Below are positions 10,735 to 32,620 of a stretch of 64,000 nt of DNA, piece after piece. Each line of letters opens with the position of its first letter. Positions within the stretch are counted from its first letter, which is position 1. The position numbers were made by a program, and so were the translations under genes. Under the pieces are notes generated by a model that searched no databases, had not been told where the DNA came from, and saw only the letters and a program-made list of their open reading frames with translations. This stretch comes from Oryzias latipes (lineage: Eukaryota; Chordata; Actinopteri; Beloniformes; Adrianichthyidae): assembly GCF_002234675.1 (NCBI RefSeq), contig NC_019860.2, positions 18,034,536 to 18,098,535 of the forward strand, read 5' to 3'.

Positions 10735-13700
10735 AAAAAAAAATCAAGTTATCAGGCTTCACAGGTGTTGATTTAGACATGAACTTCCTGCCGTTGAGGC
10801 TGTGTTTGTACCCCAATGCTTACAGAGATTACCGGTACCTCGACTGTGATGAATGTTTTTACTTTGATTTTACCAAATCTTAGTGGATGCCTAAGATAAC
10901 TTCAAAAAGGAAATTTTATACTAAATATTGACACTTTTTAAGCACTTTTCTGCATTTGTTTGATATCAGTGTTCAGATTGTGGATCCAGAACGTCAGTTT
11001 TTTACATTTTCTCATAATCAGGTAAATACGTGGGGTTTAAGACGTCATCAGTGAACTTACTACTTTGATTGTCTGTTTCTTTCAAATGTGTCTAAGGCGT
11101 TTTCCTCCTAACCTGCTGGTTTAAAAAAAAAAATCCCTTTGGTGCGTCTCACTTACCTCCTAAAAATGGATAAGACGTTCCGTCCAACGGTAACCTGCTG
11201 GTCTTTAAGTCCCGGACGTCTTTGAGCTGCTAAATAATCCAAAATGAAATTGGTTTTTTTCACAAGCAAACATAAAAATACATCAAAGACAGGTTTTATT
11301 TTCACATAAAAGTAATTCCTTGTTGGTTTTTAATCTGGTCATTGGAAATGTTGACAGCATTATCAGTAGTTGTTGGATATTACCAAAAGTCTTGGATCGT
11401 ACTTTTGTAGGCATTTTTAAAGCCTTAAAGGTCTTTTCTTCTCTTCATTTTTTAATGTTTTGCTTCTTTTTTGTGCTAAAAAGAAGTAAATTCTCCTGAA
11501 TACAACTTAAAGGTCATGGATTTCCAAAAAAAACGTGAATCCCATTTAGTTGTAGTGTGAAGAACAAGAAGCTTCTTTGGCTTTTTCTCCAAAGTTTGAT
11601 CAAGTTTTTATCGACTATAGAGTAAACTTTTGAATCACCCACCATATTGGCTCGACCCAGATCGCTGTTGACATTTACTTTACAAACATTTTCTGTTCTC
11701 TTTTCCTCTCTAGCGCCTGTGAGGTGTGAAAATGTCCAGGCTTTCCTAAATCCAGCTTTCTCACCATCATTACCGGTCACTACAAGCACCTTTGGTTTGG
11801 TCCAGACTGAAGAAGTCAGTCACTATGTGAAGACTATGCTTTATGTTGATTCTGATGCAAAACTGTCCTCATGTCTTTGTACTTAAATTAAAGCAGCTTT
11901 ATTTATGTTTTGTCCTTAAAGTTGCTGTTTTTTTCTCTTTAGAATGTGTCAGGACCATGCAAACACATTTTCGGGGCTGATTTCATGTCTTTACTAAAAT
12001 GTTTGAAAACTGTGAATAAAAGTAAATTTCTGCTCCTAGTTTTTTTTTGGTTTTCTAGAAAAAGTGGTGAAAATGAAGAGCGACACACATTTGGAAAAAT
12101 TACATCATTTTCCTTTATGATTTACTTTTTTTTTCCATCATAGCAGTCACAACATTACAACGTAATAAAATGATAAATATATAAAATCAAACAGACAGAA
12201 TACATTTCTGTATCGTGTTCAACTGTACATGTTTTCATTGAAATGTTAAAACTTCTATTTCTTTGCAGTCTGTTATATTGTAAATCTTTGTATTTTCACA
12301 GATAAATAGATTTTTTTCTTTCTTTTTTTTGGTGTAATTTTCAGGAAGTATTGTAAGAAAAATAACACATTTTCTAATGATGACAAACAGCCATCAAAAA
12401 TACGCAACTTTTCCCGGAAACGCCAAACTAAACCTAGACACGACGATCGGACTAACTGGAGATGCACAACACGACCTCTCTTATGTCTGCTCTCTGATTG
12501 GTCAGTTATTTGGTGTAAAGTACAGAAACCCACGTGCCCAACATCCCGCAGGAAAACAAAGGATAAAAAAATTCCTGAATGCATAGAGCTGCTCAATATT
12601 CAGAAAACAATCATCTACAAACTTACTGCTTTATATTTGTTCATAAAGGAATTATCTATGCAGAATCTGCTAGTGTAAGCATTTTTACAATGTCATCCTT
12701 ATGTCATCCTTGTTAAAATAACTTGTACGGAAGCAACAAGATGGGAACATTTTAAAACACTAGTCATTTTATTTCATAAAATTCCTCCCAAATATATGTC
12801 AAATGTTCTACTTTTGCAGAATTTTTAATGGGGATTTATTGATGAGACATAATAAAAAATCTACTTAAAAATGTGTACAATTAGGACGTTTACAGTCCTT
12901 TTTAACAAATAAAACAAAGGTTACGGTAAAACATTGGTGCGTAGAGCCAAATTACATTAAAAACCCTTTTCCCCATTTTGTTTAATGCACTTCCATACAT
13001 TAAAAAGTCAAGTTTGGAATTTACTCTGCTGTTGACCACAAATCCCAAAAGTAGCTAATTAAAGAGCTTTAAAAACGCCTAAAAATATCTTCTTTTTTTT
13101 GGTAAAATGTCTCGAAAACTATTTTGAATTAATCTTGGTTTAGTTTGTGAGGACAGGAATGGGAATTAGAAATTTCAGCTGCACCAATGTAAATTTGTCC
13201 CAGTTTTTGCTTTTTTAAATTTTTTAAATTTGATTCTAAGTCACTGCAATACTAATACCAATTCAGTGTGACAGCAGTAATAAACTTTACCTGATGAGCT
13301 TAATTTGTCTTTATTAGTTTAAGAACTGCATCAAAGGGGTTTGCATAAACTAAACACTAAAACACAAAAGAAAGGAGGGTCTGAAATAACTTCTAGCTCT
13401 TCGAACTACGGCAACCTTTCGAACGTTTACACAAGTAATGCCATTTCAACAGATTCCGAAGCGTCAGAATCTGGTATTTTACATTAATTTTGCAGAGTTA
13501 CTGCACTACTACTGCTGTAAAGTGTTGCACATCAGCAAAAAGCTGCTTTTCTCAGCTTCAGGGTCTGTTGGATTTATGTAAATTGCGTAAACAGTTGAAG
13601 AGTTACGGTAATTCAAAGGACGACAAACCGGAGCTAAAGCTCTGGTGTTAAAGGGTTCAAATAGTCACAAGCTGCAGTCCCCGAATGAGCGCTAGCTTAG

Positions 13701-15878
13701 CATACGCATCAGATATTTTACACTTTTGGTTTTTCCCCCGCATGTTTTAAAAAGCGCATTTAAAAAAAAGTAGATGCTTAAATTGTTCCATTTATTATAT
13801 TTTTCAACTGTAGGCGACTTCTTTCACTTTTATTTTTCATTATCCTAATCAGGTTTAGGTTGTCTGTATCGCCCTCTATTGGCCAAACCTTGTAAAGACC
13901 AATCTGGTTTGAGATACAGTTAATTAAAAAAATGTTCATCTTGAATAATGGCAATGGCGCGTTTCTGATCTATTGTGCAGCCCTGTTTTGTTTTTTAAAG
14001 AGATAAAAAATAAAGTTAAGTTGTCTGGCCAATCTCAAACTTCCCCTTAGCTATAAAGTCTAATATTAGTCCGCTAACACTTAGGACGACACGACGGCAC
14101 AGATTCCTACAAAACCACAGTTTTCAGTGGAGCTGTATTTTCTTCTCTTGTCATTACATTCGCGCTATTTATAAAGAACGTTACCAACATGTCAAAGAGT
14201 CATCAAACCCGTGGAACAATGACAAGAAAATAAAAGATACTATTGCACATCAACTTTGCTAAAACTAATAGGCCCCTCCCCCTCCCCAAGCAGAAGTATA
14301 AAAGACTCAGACAAAACAAAAAGTACATCCTACCGGTAAAGGTTTAGCTTTTGACCCTTCCCTGTGCTTTTAGTGTCCAAACCTGAGTCCAAACAGCTAA
14401 TCCTCTCCCCCTAACGTTAGTGATTGACTCCGCAAATTTATTTTGAAAAGAAAGAATTTCTTATGGACTCCGGTCTGGTAGAAATTGGTCTGAGATCAGA
14501 AACAACAAATGCCTCAAGCTCTGCAAGACCGCGATGAGTGCCAACACTTCCCTGGCTTTAAACCAAGCGTACAAAGCGCTAGTAACACAACACCTTTCAT
14601 TCACGCACACAAACCCACCCCAGCGGCCTTGTCTACTTCGTAGACCCCGACAGTGGAATATTTTTCTATATCTCAAGAAACAAAGACTTTGATAATAAGA
14701 TGCACATTCCTATATCGGGAGACTGAATTCGTCCTCGACAAAATACATGTCAGATCGTTTCCATCCTCCTGACAAATAAATCTATATGGTAACAGATAAA
14801 TTAGATCAGTAAATCCAGAATAAAATAGATGCAAAGGTTTCACTTTTTTTTCTGGACTTAAAACATCACATTTGAAACCCACTCAAGGAAGTAACACGAG
14901 AACAAACAGCAGTCATTTTTCCTCATGTTTTCTAAGCACAGAGCCATCCTTCTTTTTGAACTACCTTGCATAGCTGTGGAAGTGTAGCCATACAATACAG
15001 ACAGAGCCTCCAGTTGATTTGATCTCGAGTGCATTCCGGCTAAGGCTCTGGTTTCCTGGTTGGAGAAGAAGCTCGTCATTTGCAGTCAGTAAATTCAACT
15101 GCAAACCCGACCTTTTGTTTTTTTTTTTTAACTGCTTGGCAACAAAATAAACTCAATGATGGTACCTGAACTTTGAACCCCAACACAACATATGAATACT
15201 TCTATACACACGAAAAAAAACCAAATATTTGGTTGAGTCTGACCTGATTTGACTGTTTTAAACCTGATCTGATGTTAGTTGGAGTTCTGAATGCAAAGGA
15301 GGGCCGTTGTTTGGAGCAAAATATGGATAAAAGCTTTAAAGCTCAAAAGATCTCCCCCTAAATAACCCAGAACACAACTCTGCAGAACCCATTCATGTGT
15401 GCACCCCTACGTGTGCAACATTCATGCAAAGCAATTTGACACCAACACAAATGGCACATATTGGGGTTTTTGTTCCTGATCCGTGCTGCATGTGCAGCGC
15501 ATGTCCGGATCCGGGAGAACAAGAAAGCAGCACCACCCTCCTCATGACTCGAGGGACATCTGCTGAGATGAGAAGGCATTGTTATGTCCTCAGGTGAGAG
15601 AAAGAAAGTGGTGCACTTTTTCTCACATTCTCTACAACCATTCAAATTACAGTATTTGTTCGTCCATTTGAATGTGAAACAATATATTTGGCTAATTTTT
15701 TCCTAACTACACATTAAAAAACACATCCTGTTCCACTCAGTAGCACCATGTGAATATTGTTCCCAAATTATAAAGGGGTTAAGGGCTTATTGGACGTGAT
15801 GTGAGTGTGAGGTAACGCCCCAGACTGTTACAACTCTTCGTGTGTGTCGCCTTATGCATCTCCCTGCTGGAAAAACCT

Positions 15879-15900
15879 GTGTGTGTTTGTGTGTGTGTGT
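15879..15900. repeat. GT microsatellite
   Basis: A short run of TG dinucleotides with one interruption (TGTGTGTGTTTGTGTGTGTG and on). Confidence 0.85.
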
Positions 15901-17393
15901 ACATTAAGCACACCTCCCTGCGTCGGAAACTTGCATAGCTTCTGCAGGACAGGAAGAGCGGTCGTCCCTTTTGGACGGAGCCTTTGGCACAGCCTCGGTT
16001 GTCAACTGAAGGCAAGTGCTCAAGTTGCACCACTGGATTCAAAGAGACAACCTGCCCTTATTGCACCATTAGTACAAGTGTGTTTTTATGTTTGCACCAT
16101 ATAAAGTGGGGTTAGCAGCCAATTGACTCTGTGGCTTTAGAGCGTTGCACCATGTAATCAGCTGCTTGGGTTGTATTTTCTCAACAGCTAAATCAATCTG
16201 CCGGATTGCAGCTAATAAATTGTTTGCTTTGCTGCTTGGCTAGCACCAGGAAATAAAAGCTTAAGCCTCTTGTCTTTGAGCTTAGGAGGATACTTAGACA
16301 TTTTTAGATGTTTTGTCCTTCTAGCAAAAATTGTATTAGCAGTTATTCTGAGAAGACCTAAATTAATCTGTCAAACTGCCTTTTTTTAAGTCAAAAGCTG
16401 GTTTAACTCTGATCTTCAATTTCTTTTATTCATTGCAAGTTTGTATTATTTAAATGTCCAGAAGCCAAACGTTCAGATAATCTACCATTTAACTGTAAAT
16501 ATGGCCAATTTGTCATTGAATTGTGCAATGTTGCATTCATTTCACTAGTAAAACTATTATTTCTTAGTTTTCTTCAATATTATTACCAGAGTTTGTGAGA
16601 GTTTAGATAAAATTCTCCCTAATTTTGGCTTTGTTTCAGCAGAATTTTTCAGTTTTAGCTACTTTACTGGAGTCTAAATACTGCTTTTTATGTCATTAGG
16701 GCCTCAACCCTCATTTATCTCAACTGTCTTTCATTTATTCTGTCTTTATCTTAAAGTTTTTATGAGGTAACCACAGAGTAAGCCGAATAAGAGCAGACAT
16801 AAATAAAGAGAATAGGACTTTATCTGCTGTTGTGGTTTCACTGTTGCGCTTGTGAGTTGATCTGGAAGCTGTAATGTTGCTTCATATCATTTGTAGGAGG
16901 GAAAGACAAAAAGGAATAGAGGAAGAAAGAATTTTGAAGTTTAACTTTCAAAATAAAACTCCAGCTGCTAATTCTACTTAATGTTACCCACAAGTAAGCT
17001 GTTGACCTTATCAGTAAGTGTTTTGAGTTGTGGGTGGAACTTGCAAAAATGCTTATGTAGTCTTACCAATTATGGTCACAAGGTTTGGGCCAATCCAGCA
17101 TCTCTTCTTTCTGAATTGGCACGAGGTGTAAAATCCTCATTTATGTTGATCACACTTGATCAAAATGCTCAAAAAATGTCAAAGTATCCTCTGTGCTTAC
17201 CTCATCATGATCTTCTGTGTTGCTCTTGGTGATTGTGGTTAGAAAATCAACATAAAGAAGCTTGTATGTGTTTGTGCGCGTATTCCCTAACTGTGCCAAA
17301 TGCGATGACTCATGGTTGAGTTTCACCTGCTCATTTACCGACATACCTGGAGTAAAGGTGTGAAAAGCAGGACACCTTTATCCGACAACTACA

Positions 17394-17457
17394 TCATATA
17401 TATATATATATAGAGAGAGAGAGACAGGGAGAGGGAGAGAAAGAGAAGAGAGAGATA
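17394..17457. repeat. Compound TA/GA microsatellite
   Basis: About ten TA units run directly into a purine-only GA-rich tract (17413 to about 17455, with a few interruptions). It gives spurious ORFs of Ser-Leu and Tyr-Ile repeats on the minus strand. Confidence 0.9.
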
Positions 17458-18204
17458 CGTATATGTTGTGATACGTTTTTCGTTGTGCCCGGAGCAGCAA
17501 GGTAGCGATTGACAGGCCAGTGACTGATGTATTGGCTGGTTTGTTGTTGCCTGCCAATGCAACAGCTTGATTTGGAGGGATAAACAAACTGAAAATAAAT
17601 AAATAATGAGCCACACATCACAGCTTCACTGTGGGTGGCTTTTGGAGGAGAGAACACAAGTCATCTGGACGGTTGTAATGAATAAATTCCACAAATGTTT
17701 CATAGTTGCTGGCAGCAGTCTGACAGTGTTGGACCAACATGACCAAAAGATCACATTAAGACATTATATGATTAAGATACAGGTCAACATGTTTGATTTT
17801 TTTCTTTTAAATCCTTAAACATCTTCATTTGGATTGGGAATTACTTACATGGCAGCCCATTTACCTCCTCTGTTAGCATTACAGGAAAAAATGGAGAACT
17901 GATAGACCGATGGCACACAGAACACACAAATCAGCATGTTCTGAGGGGTTTCTGAAGGGGTTTAGAAGCAACAGAAATTGTATCACTTGTTCAGTTAAGT
18001 TTGAACCGATAAGTGTCATCTGAGCGCGTCAAATACCGCAGTTAAGACTTATGAGTGGCTTAAACCAATAACCTCACAAATAGTTTATCCTGTAGCTTGA
18101 ATATTAATTTTAAATTATAATTGTGTATTTATCTTGCTTGCATTTCTTTAGCAAAAATAATTCTACTAGCATTTAAAAGGCTTATTTTTTATGAAATACA
18201 GAGT

Positions 18205-18295
18205 TGTGTCAGGAAGGGCATCCAGCGTAAAAACTCTACCAAACCACCTGTGCGGTTTAGTGAAAGCTGATTCGACGAACGGTAAGCAACAACAA
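18205..18295 (+). mobile_element. Remnant of an RTE/Rex3-type LINE 3' end
   Basis: GTGTCAGGAAGGGCATCCAG followed by CGTAAAAACT matches the 3' untranslated end common to RTE-class LINEs in fish ('gtcaggaagggcatccggcgtaaaac'). Only the terminal ~90 bp remains, ending in a CAACAACAA-like tail. Family assignment is from memory of the consensus. Confidence 0.55.
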
Positions 18296-19638
18296 CATTA
18301 TACCCTTTGAGCTAATGTTGCTAGCTTCTAGCTAACATTTTGGAAAACTTTAATTTTATTCATGTTTTTGCTTTAAGGAATAAACACCAAGTTCTATTAA
18401 CCTATGAAAATATTGTTTATGGACAATATAGAAACTTTTGTTTCTTTCTATTTTATTTTCGAAAAAGCTTCAAAAACTAGTAACTTGGAAAATCAAGATA
18501 AACTAGGATTAAACAACAACAAATCCTATCATCTTATCAATTTAACTTACTTTGCTGTTTTTTATTGTTTTTGTTAACTAGCTACCTTTACACTTTAGCT
18601 AGCACCTGGATGCAATTTTTTCTTTGCAATTTTGTTAATAAAAATGTGTGGCCTTTTTCCAGTTTAAGTTATTCAATATAATCCTTCTGATGGACTTATC
18701 CAAAAAAATTGTTTGGAATCAAAGGTTGGCATAATATGGAAGGAACGTTTTTTGCCCATTAGCTGCTAGCTAGGTATCCATTTTAACTGTGTAAAAACCT
18801 TGGACCAAATTATAAGAATATATAGATAATTTTGAAAGATTTGGCAAATAAAAAAAAATGTTATAGTTATTAGAAATATTATATAAAATCATTTTTTAAT
18901 TTAGCGCCAATTCACAACAAATTCAGTCTCAAGCACTACACACTTTAACATCCAATTCAGTCCAGAATATTCCAATAATGCTGGATTTTCTTAATTCTAT
19001 CTTAATGGATTTATAAGTGACTACATAAGGGTTTTATATTAACTTTAACTCGATCTCCATCTTTCCTGTCATGCTTTCCCACTCTGCAGCTAACCCTTTC
19101 CAGCTAACTCTTCAAAATGGTCCCTCGTAGTGTTTTCTTCACTAAAACTAACAGAAACACAAAGTGAAGCACCCGTTCTGTACATGTATTATATATACAT
19201 ACTAATTTCTGACTATTTTAATAGGTTTTACAATCCACTATTGGTAAAAGTGACTCCTTGTGTCACGTTGCTGTATTCCTCTCAGACTTGTAAACAATGG
19301 CAACATAAAGGGTGTGATCCAGTGTGGATGTACATTTGTGTTGCTCCTCATTTTTTTATTTCTTTTTTTCTTTGCGACATAGAGAGCTTGTGCTAGATTT
19401 CAAAGGAGATCAGCAGAAAGGTGGAGCAAAGAAAAGGACAGATAGAAAGGCAGTAAAAGTTGCTCGCTAAGCTGTGGGGGGTAGAAATGTGCGCATGGTT
19501 GTGTGTGTGCTTACGCAAAGACGAGACAAGTCGTTTGTGCTCACATCAAGTCGGACGTTTGACCATAAATCTTCAAGAACATTCACATATCGTATTTTTT
19601 ATGGTGCTTATGTGCTAAAGTATACATGTGTGTTGGTG

Positions 19639-28480
<8,842 letters not shown>

Positions 28481-29414
28481 CGAGCAAGGGGGGCTATGAC
28501 GTCATACAGCTCTTGCTGTGATAGGAATTGAGAGAGCGGAGAGACAAACTGAGGGATTCAGTGGAAATGTAAATGACAGAGAAAGAGTGTTGGTTCACGA
28601 GCTGAAGAAGAAACATGGATATTAAAGTATGAGGGAAAAATGTATACAGTTTATGAGATATAAAAACCGAGTGTATACAGACAGCGTGTGAGTGTTAAAG
28701 TGTTAGAAAAATGAGAACAAGAGTCTCAGAAAAGATTGAGTAAATGAGTGTGAGAGCATGATTAGGACATGTTAAAAACTAGAATGTCAAAGCGATTTTT
28801 TTTATTAATCACTTACTGTAATACAGACAGTGAAACTCGTGTTTTATATTGAATGTCTACACTTAGCTGGAAAAGTATTTATTACTTTTTTTTCATTAGG
28901 ACAATTTTAGTCTTTTGATTACAACAAACTAAAATGTAGTCTTACTCCAATTATCTTTTGATCATTATCAAATTGTTCCCAGTGGTCTTGTAATTACTAT
29001 TATGGTGTTTTATTGGCAAAATCAAAGGACTTAAGAAGTTCTTAAAAAATTCACCTCTAAATTTTGGGAGGGACTTTTGGCAAGGAGTAAGCCCTTCCTC
29101 ATTTCCCATCATCCATTTGTTTACACTTTTGCTCACTAGCTTACAGTCTCTTACAACCCCAACATACAACATTAGTGGTGTAACAAGAATAGCGAGCAAT
29201 TTTGAAGCTATGCAGACGCTTTTGAGCCAGATGCCAGCTCCGACGAAGGGAAATGAAAACGTACAAGGATCTAACCGTCTAACCGAGGACGGGAGCTCTG
29301 CGCGCCCGCAGCCCACCTTTTATGCAACACGCAAAACAGATGGACATTTTGACAGTGACTTGTGCCTTCCGAAACCGCTTTAACTTCAGTAACCACAACC
29401 AGAATTAATCCATA

Positions 29415-29490
29415 CATAAGGCGCTCCAGATTATAAGGCGCATTGTTGTTTTAAAAGAAATTTGCCTTATTGTGCTGAAAATACGGTACT
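29415..29490 (+). repeat. MITE fragment (ATTATAAGGCGCA ... ATACGGTAC)
   Basis: CATAAGGCGCTCCAGATTATAAGGCGCATTG and then TTGTGCTGAAAATACGGTACT resemble the terminal part of a DNA-transposon MITE common in fish. The same words occur in enpp4 intron 3. The opposite terminus is not identified, so the element's extent is unknown. Confidence 0.4.
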
Positions 29491-31959
29491 TAAGAATTTC
29501 CTGGAAGATGATTGCATTGAAGGTACCAACAGCAGCAGATAACACGGCACTTCCAACCATCTATAGAAACTTCACTCTGGACTAAAAGCAACTTGGATGG
29601 ATTTTGTGCATCTACACTCTTCGTTCAGACTGCAAACCTTCATTTTAATATGAAAAGTAAATTTACTTTAATTTGCAAAGTGGACTTTGGACCAATGAGC
29701 AATACTACAGTTCATTTTCCTTAGTAAGACACCTCTAACAAGAGAAGTGCAACATTTGTAGACTGTGCCTGAATTGTAATGTTAATGTTACAGCCAAATT
29801 CTTGAACAGATTTTGTTTAACAATCCCGACAATTTTGATTACTGAAGGAACTTTTCCAACCACGCTTTCTCCTTCCACTCAATTTTCTATTACTATGCTT
29901 GGAAACAGCACTCTGTCAACAACCAGCTTGTTTATAGATTACCTTTTGGAACTCCCTCCATGTGAAGGGTATCGATGACTATCTTCAGAACATCTGACAA
30001 GTAAGTAGTTGCTCACAGCCCTCTCTTCTTGTCTGTTCACTTTCTCTGACACTACGCCCCCTACTGGATAAAAACTTCACAGATTCTTTAAATTAATTAA
30101 GTAGCAATAAAGAAACGACATGCCACAATAACCACCATCCTTTTTTCCTCCTTTCCCTTTCCCATCACTCTATAATCCCCTCTAGTTGGCTCACCAAAGC
30201 CTCATGCTTGTGCCAGCCTAATCATCCACAACACACGCTGTGTGTTAATCTTGTTTGGAAAGACGGAATAGAATTGGTTGGGAAGGAGGAATGTGGAAAA
30301 ACTGGAATGACAGCTTAGATCGAGGAAGATTGGATATGGGAAAGAGTGGAAGGAATGAGTGGAAGATTCCTGAAGGGAAGGAAATGCTTGCAGGAGTGAG
30401 ATGAGAAAGAGAAAAGGGCGGGACTTGCAATTCAGTAAGAAACATGTTTCTTTAATAAGGAACCAGAAGGAAGTGTGGGAATTAGGGATCTCCCCTGGTT
30501 CCTCAGCTGCCCTCATTTAACCGCATTCCCCCATCACTTTCTCCTTTTCCACGCAAGCTTGTCCACTTTCCCTCCCCTCGTCCACCGGAGATCAGCCTCT
30601 GTTGTCATGACAACCAACTGAGAGACTCAAGGACACGGGAGAGTTAGTAGATGGTCAAAGAGTTTCCTGCACGCCACAGTGGCATCAGCACACAAACTTC
30701 TGTCTGTTTTCCTAGAAAAACCGACTTCAGCCATTGTAATAAGTTTTTCTTTCAAACAAGCATTAGTAAACAAAATAAAACATAAATTAAAAATAAAACG
30801 GATGGAGATAAATTGGAATAACAAAAATTGCAAGGAGGGTTAAATTGCAGGGCTGGTTTATTTCTTGTTGTTCAGGAGGGGGGGAAAAATCACTGTAATT
30901 GGAGCTGTGATGACAATGTAATTAGTACGATAGAATCACAACCAAAAAGGTTTTACTTGAGAAGAATTCAGAGATGCAGAGGTCTGGATCCACACTAACA
31001 ATGCAGAAAATACTGGAATGATCCAGCATTTGGAGATCTTCCAGCAGAACACAATGTTTGGGAGGAGAAATGAAGACATCAGCCTAAAGGCTGTAGATGG
31101 AGACTGACAGTGGTTCAAAACAGCACAAACCCTTAATAAAAGTTAGGAAAGTATCTAAAAATTGTAAGAGCAACATAACAGAACATCTATCTAAAATAAT
31201 ATTGCACCAGTTGAAATACATATAAGTCTTCCAATTAACGTTTTTTGGTCAGAGAAGAAATCACTATGTTTTGTATAATTTCGCATAGGAACGACTTACA
31301 TGTGATTTTTTTTCAAATAAATAACAACCACTAGAGGGCGCTCTAGGTGTATATATCAATATTTGCTACTGACAGCAATACAGAGGAAGAAGTGCGGCTG
31401 AGTCTAAAGTCTGACTTGAATTGTTCCAAAGTGACACAAATGAGGAAATATTCAATGGATTTATAGATTAGAAGAGTTCAGTTGGCTTGTTAGTTGTTGT
31501 GTTTTTTATGGTTATTTAAATAATTGTTCAATAATTGTCTCATAAAGCTAAATAAGCATCAATGCGTTACGGTAGTAAAACATGCATAACCAGTCTATTG
31601 TTAACTATTCTGTTGTGATTTGATCCCATATTTTGTTAAATAAATTTCCCCTAAAAGAGCAACTTATCCTTCAGAGCGACCTAAAGTCCAAAAATATATA
31701 CTTGAATAAAATTCAAAATTGTTAAAATAAAATGCTCATGGACTGACTGAACCAGTCTTTAGTTTGTGGAGTAAGACAGACAAAAAATGAAAATAAATTA
31801 CAACATTTGGTGTCATCATAAAAATTATTATTCATAATACAACACAAGTTCTTCCCAATTTTCAGAATGATTAAAATTTGACACCTTTCCTTTTGTTTTT
31901 GGGGACATTTTTTTTGTTACACATCACACCTGAAACCTTCCTTCTTCACATTTTTCCCA

Positions 31960-32620
31960 GATTATCTTTTGCTCTGGACTGTTCTTCACTTAATTGTTCT
32001 ACTTGAGTTCCTCTCATTCGCACAAAGAAACTCCGTCTTGTTCCGCCTCCAACTCTGCAGATCTAACTAAAACTTACAGCATCATCTGCAAACATCCAGA
32101 CATTCCTGTCTAACCTCATCTGTTAGTCTCAATCACCTCAGCAAACAAGAAGATGGTCTTTGGTTCAGTTCCACCTCCACCTTGAATTGCTGTCACCCCA
32201 ACAGAACATCTTACCACTGTCTGAAAGATCTCACACATGTCCTGAAAAACTCCAACGTTCTTCTCTGCCAATCCAGACATCCTCATACAAACCAAAGCTT
32301 CTCTTTGTATCCTATCATAGACTTTTCTAGATCTATAACGACACAATGGAGAATCTTGTCTGTCATTTTCCAGAAGTATACTCAGGGCAAGCACTGCATT
32401 TACAGTTCTCAATCATTTAGTTGCTGAGAAATGCTCTCGCCTGGCCTCATTCAAGCTTCCACTGCTCTTTCCCATAACTTTGTTGCGTGACTCATCAGAT
32501 TGTTCATCTGTACTTTCCAAAACTCTGCTCGTCTCTTTTGTTCTTAAAAAATGGGCACGAGAACACTTCTCCTCCATCCCTCAGGCATCGCCTCACTCTT
32601 CATGATCTAGTTAAGCAGAC
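31960..32620 (-). mobile_element. Decayed RTE-type LINE reverse-transcriptase fragment
   Basis: Read on the minus strand, several short open pieces match successive blocks of RTE/Rex3-like reverse transcriptase, in order. IMKSEAMPEGWRRSVLVPIF (from about 32613) is followed by a frameshift. Then, around 32350-32190, come KVYDRIQREALVCMRMSG, VFQDMCEIFQTVVRCSVGVT and LFAEVIETNR. The family consensus (EKAYDRVPRE..., VQDMYE..TTVV.CAVG) is quoted from memory. Stops and indels break the frame throughout, so it is a dead relic. Confidence 0.7.

Larger units (their letters stand above)
10735..19638. other. Intergenic region enpp4-xkr6
   Basis: About 8.9 kb with no gene I can support. ORFs of 60-90 codons occur on both strands, but none resembles a protein domain or shows matching splice sites. 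Contents seen: the rest of a possible enpp4 3' UTR, AT-rich unique DNA, two microsatellites, a LINE 3' tail near 18205, and the probable xkr6 3' UTR at the right end. AATAAA on the minus strand at 19360-19355 could end xkr6 transcripts 280 bases after the stop. No tRNA, rRNA or microRNA hairpin was recognised by eye. Confidence 0.5.
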
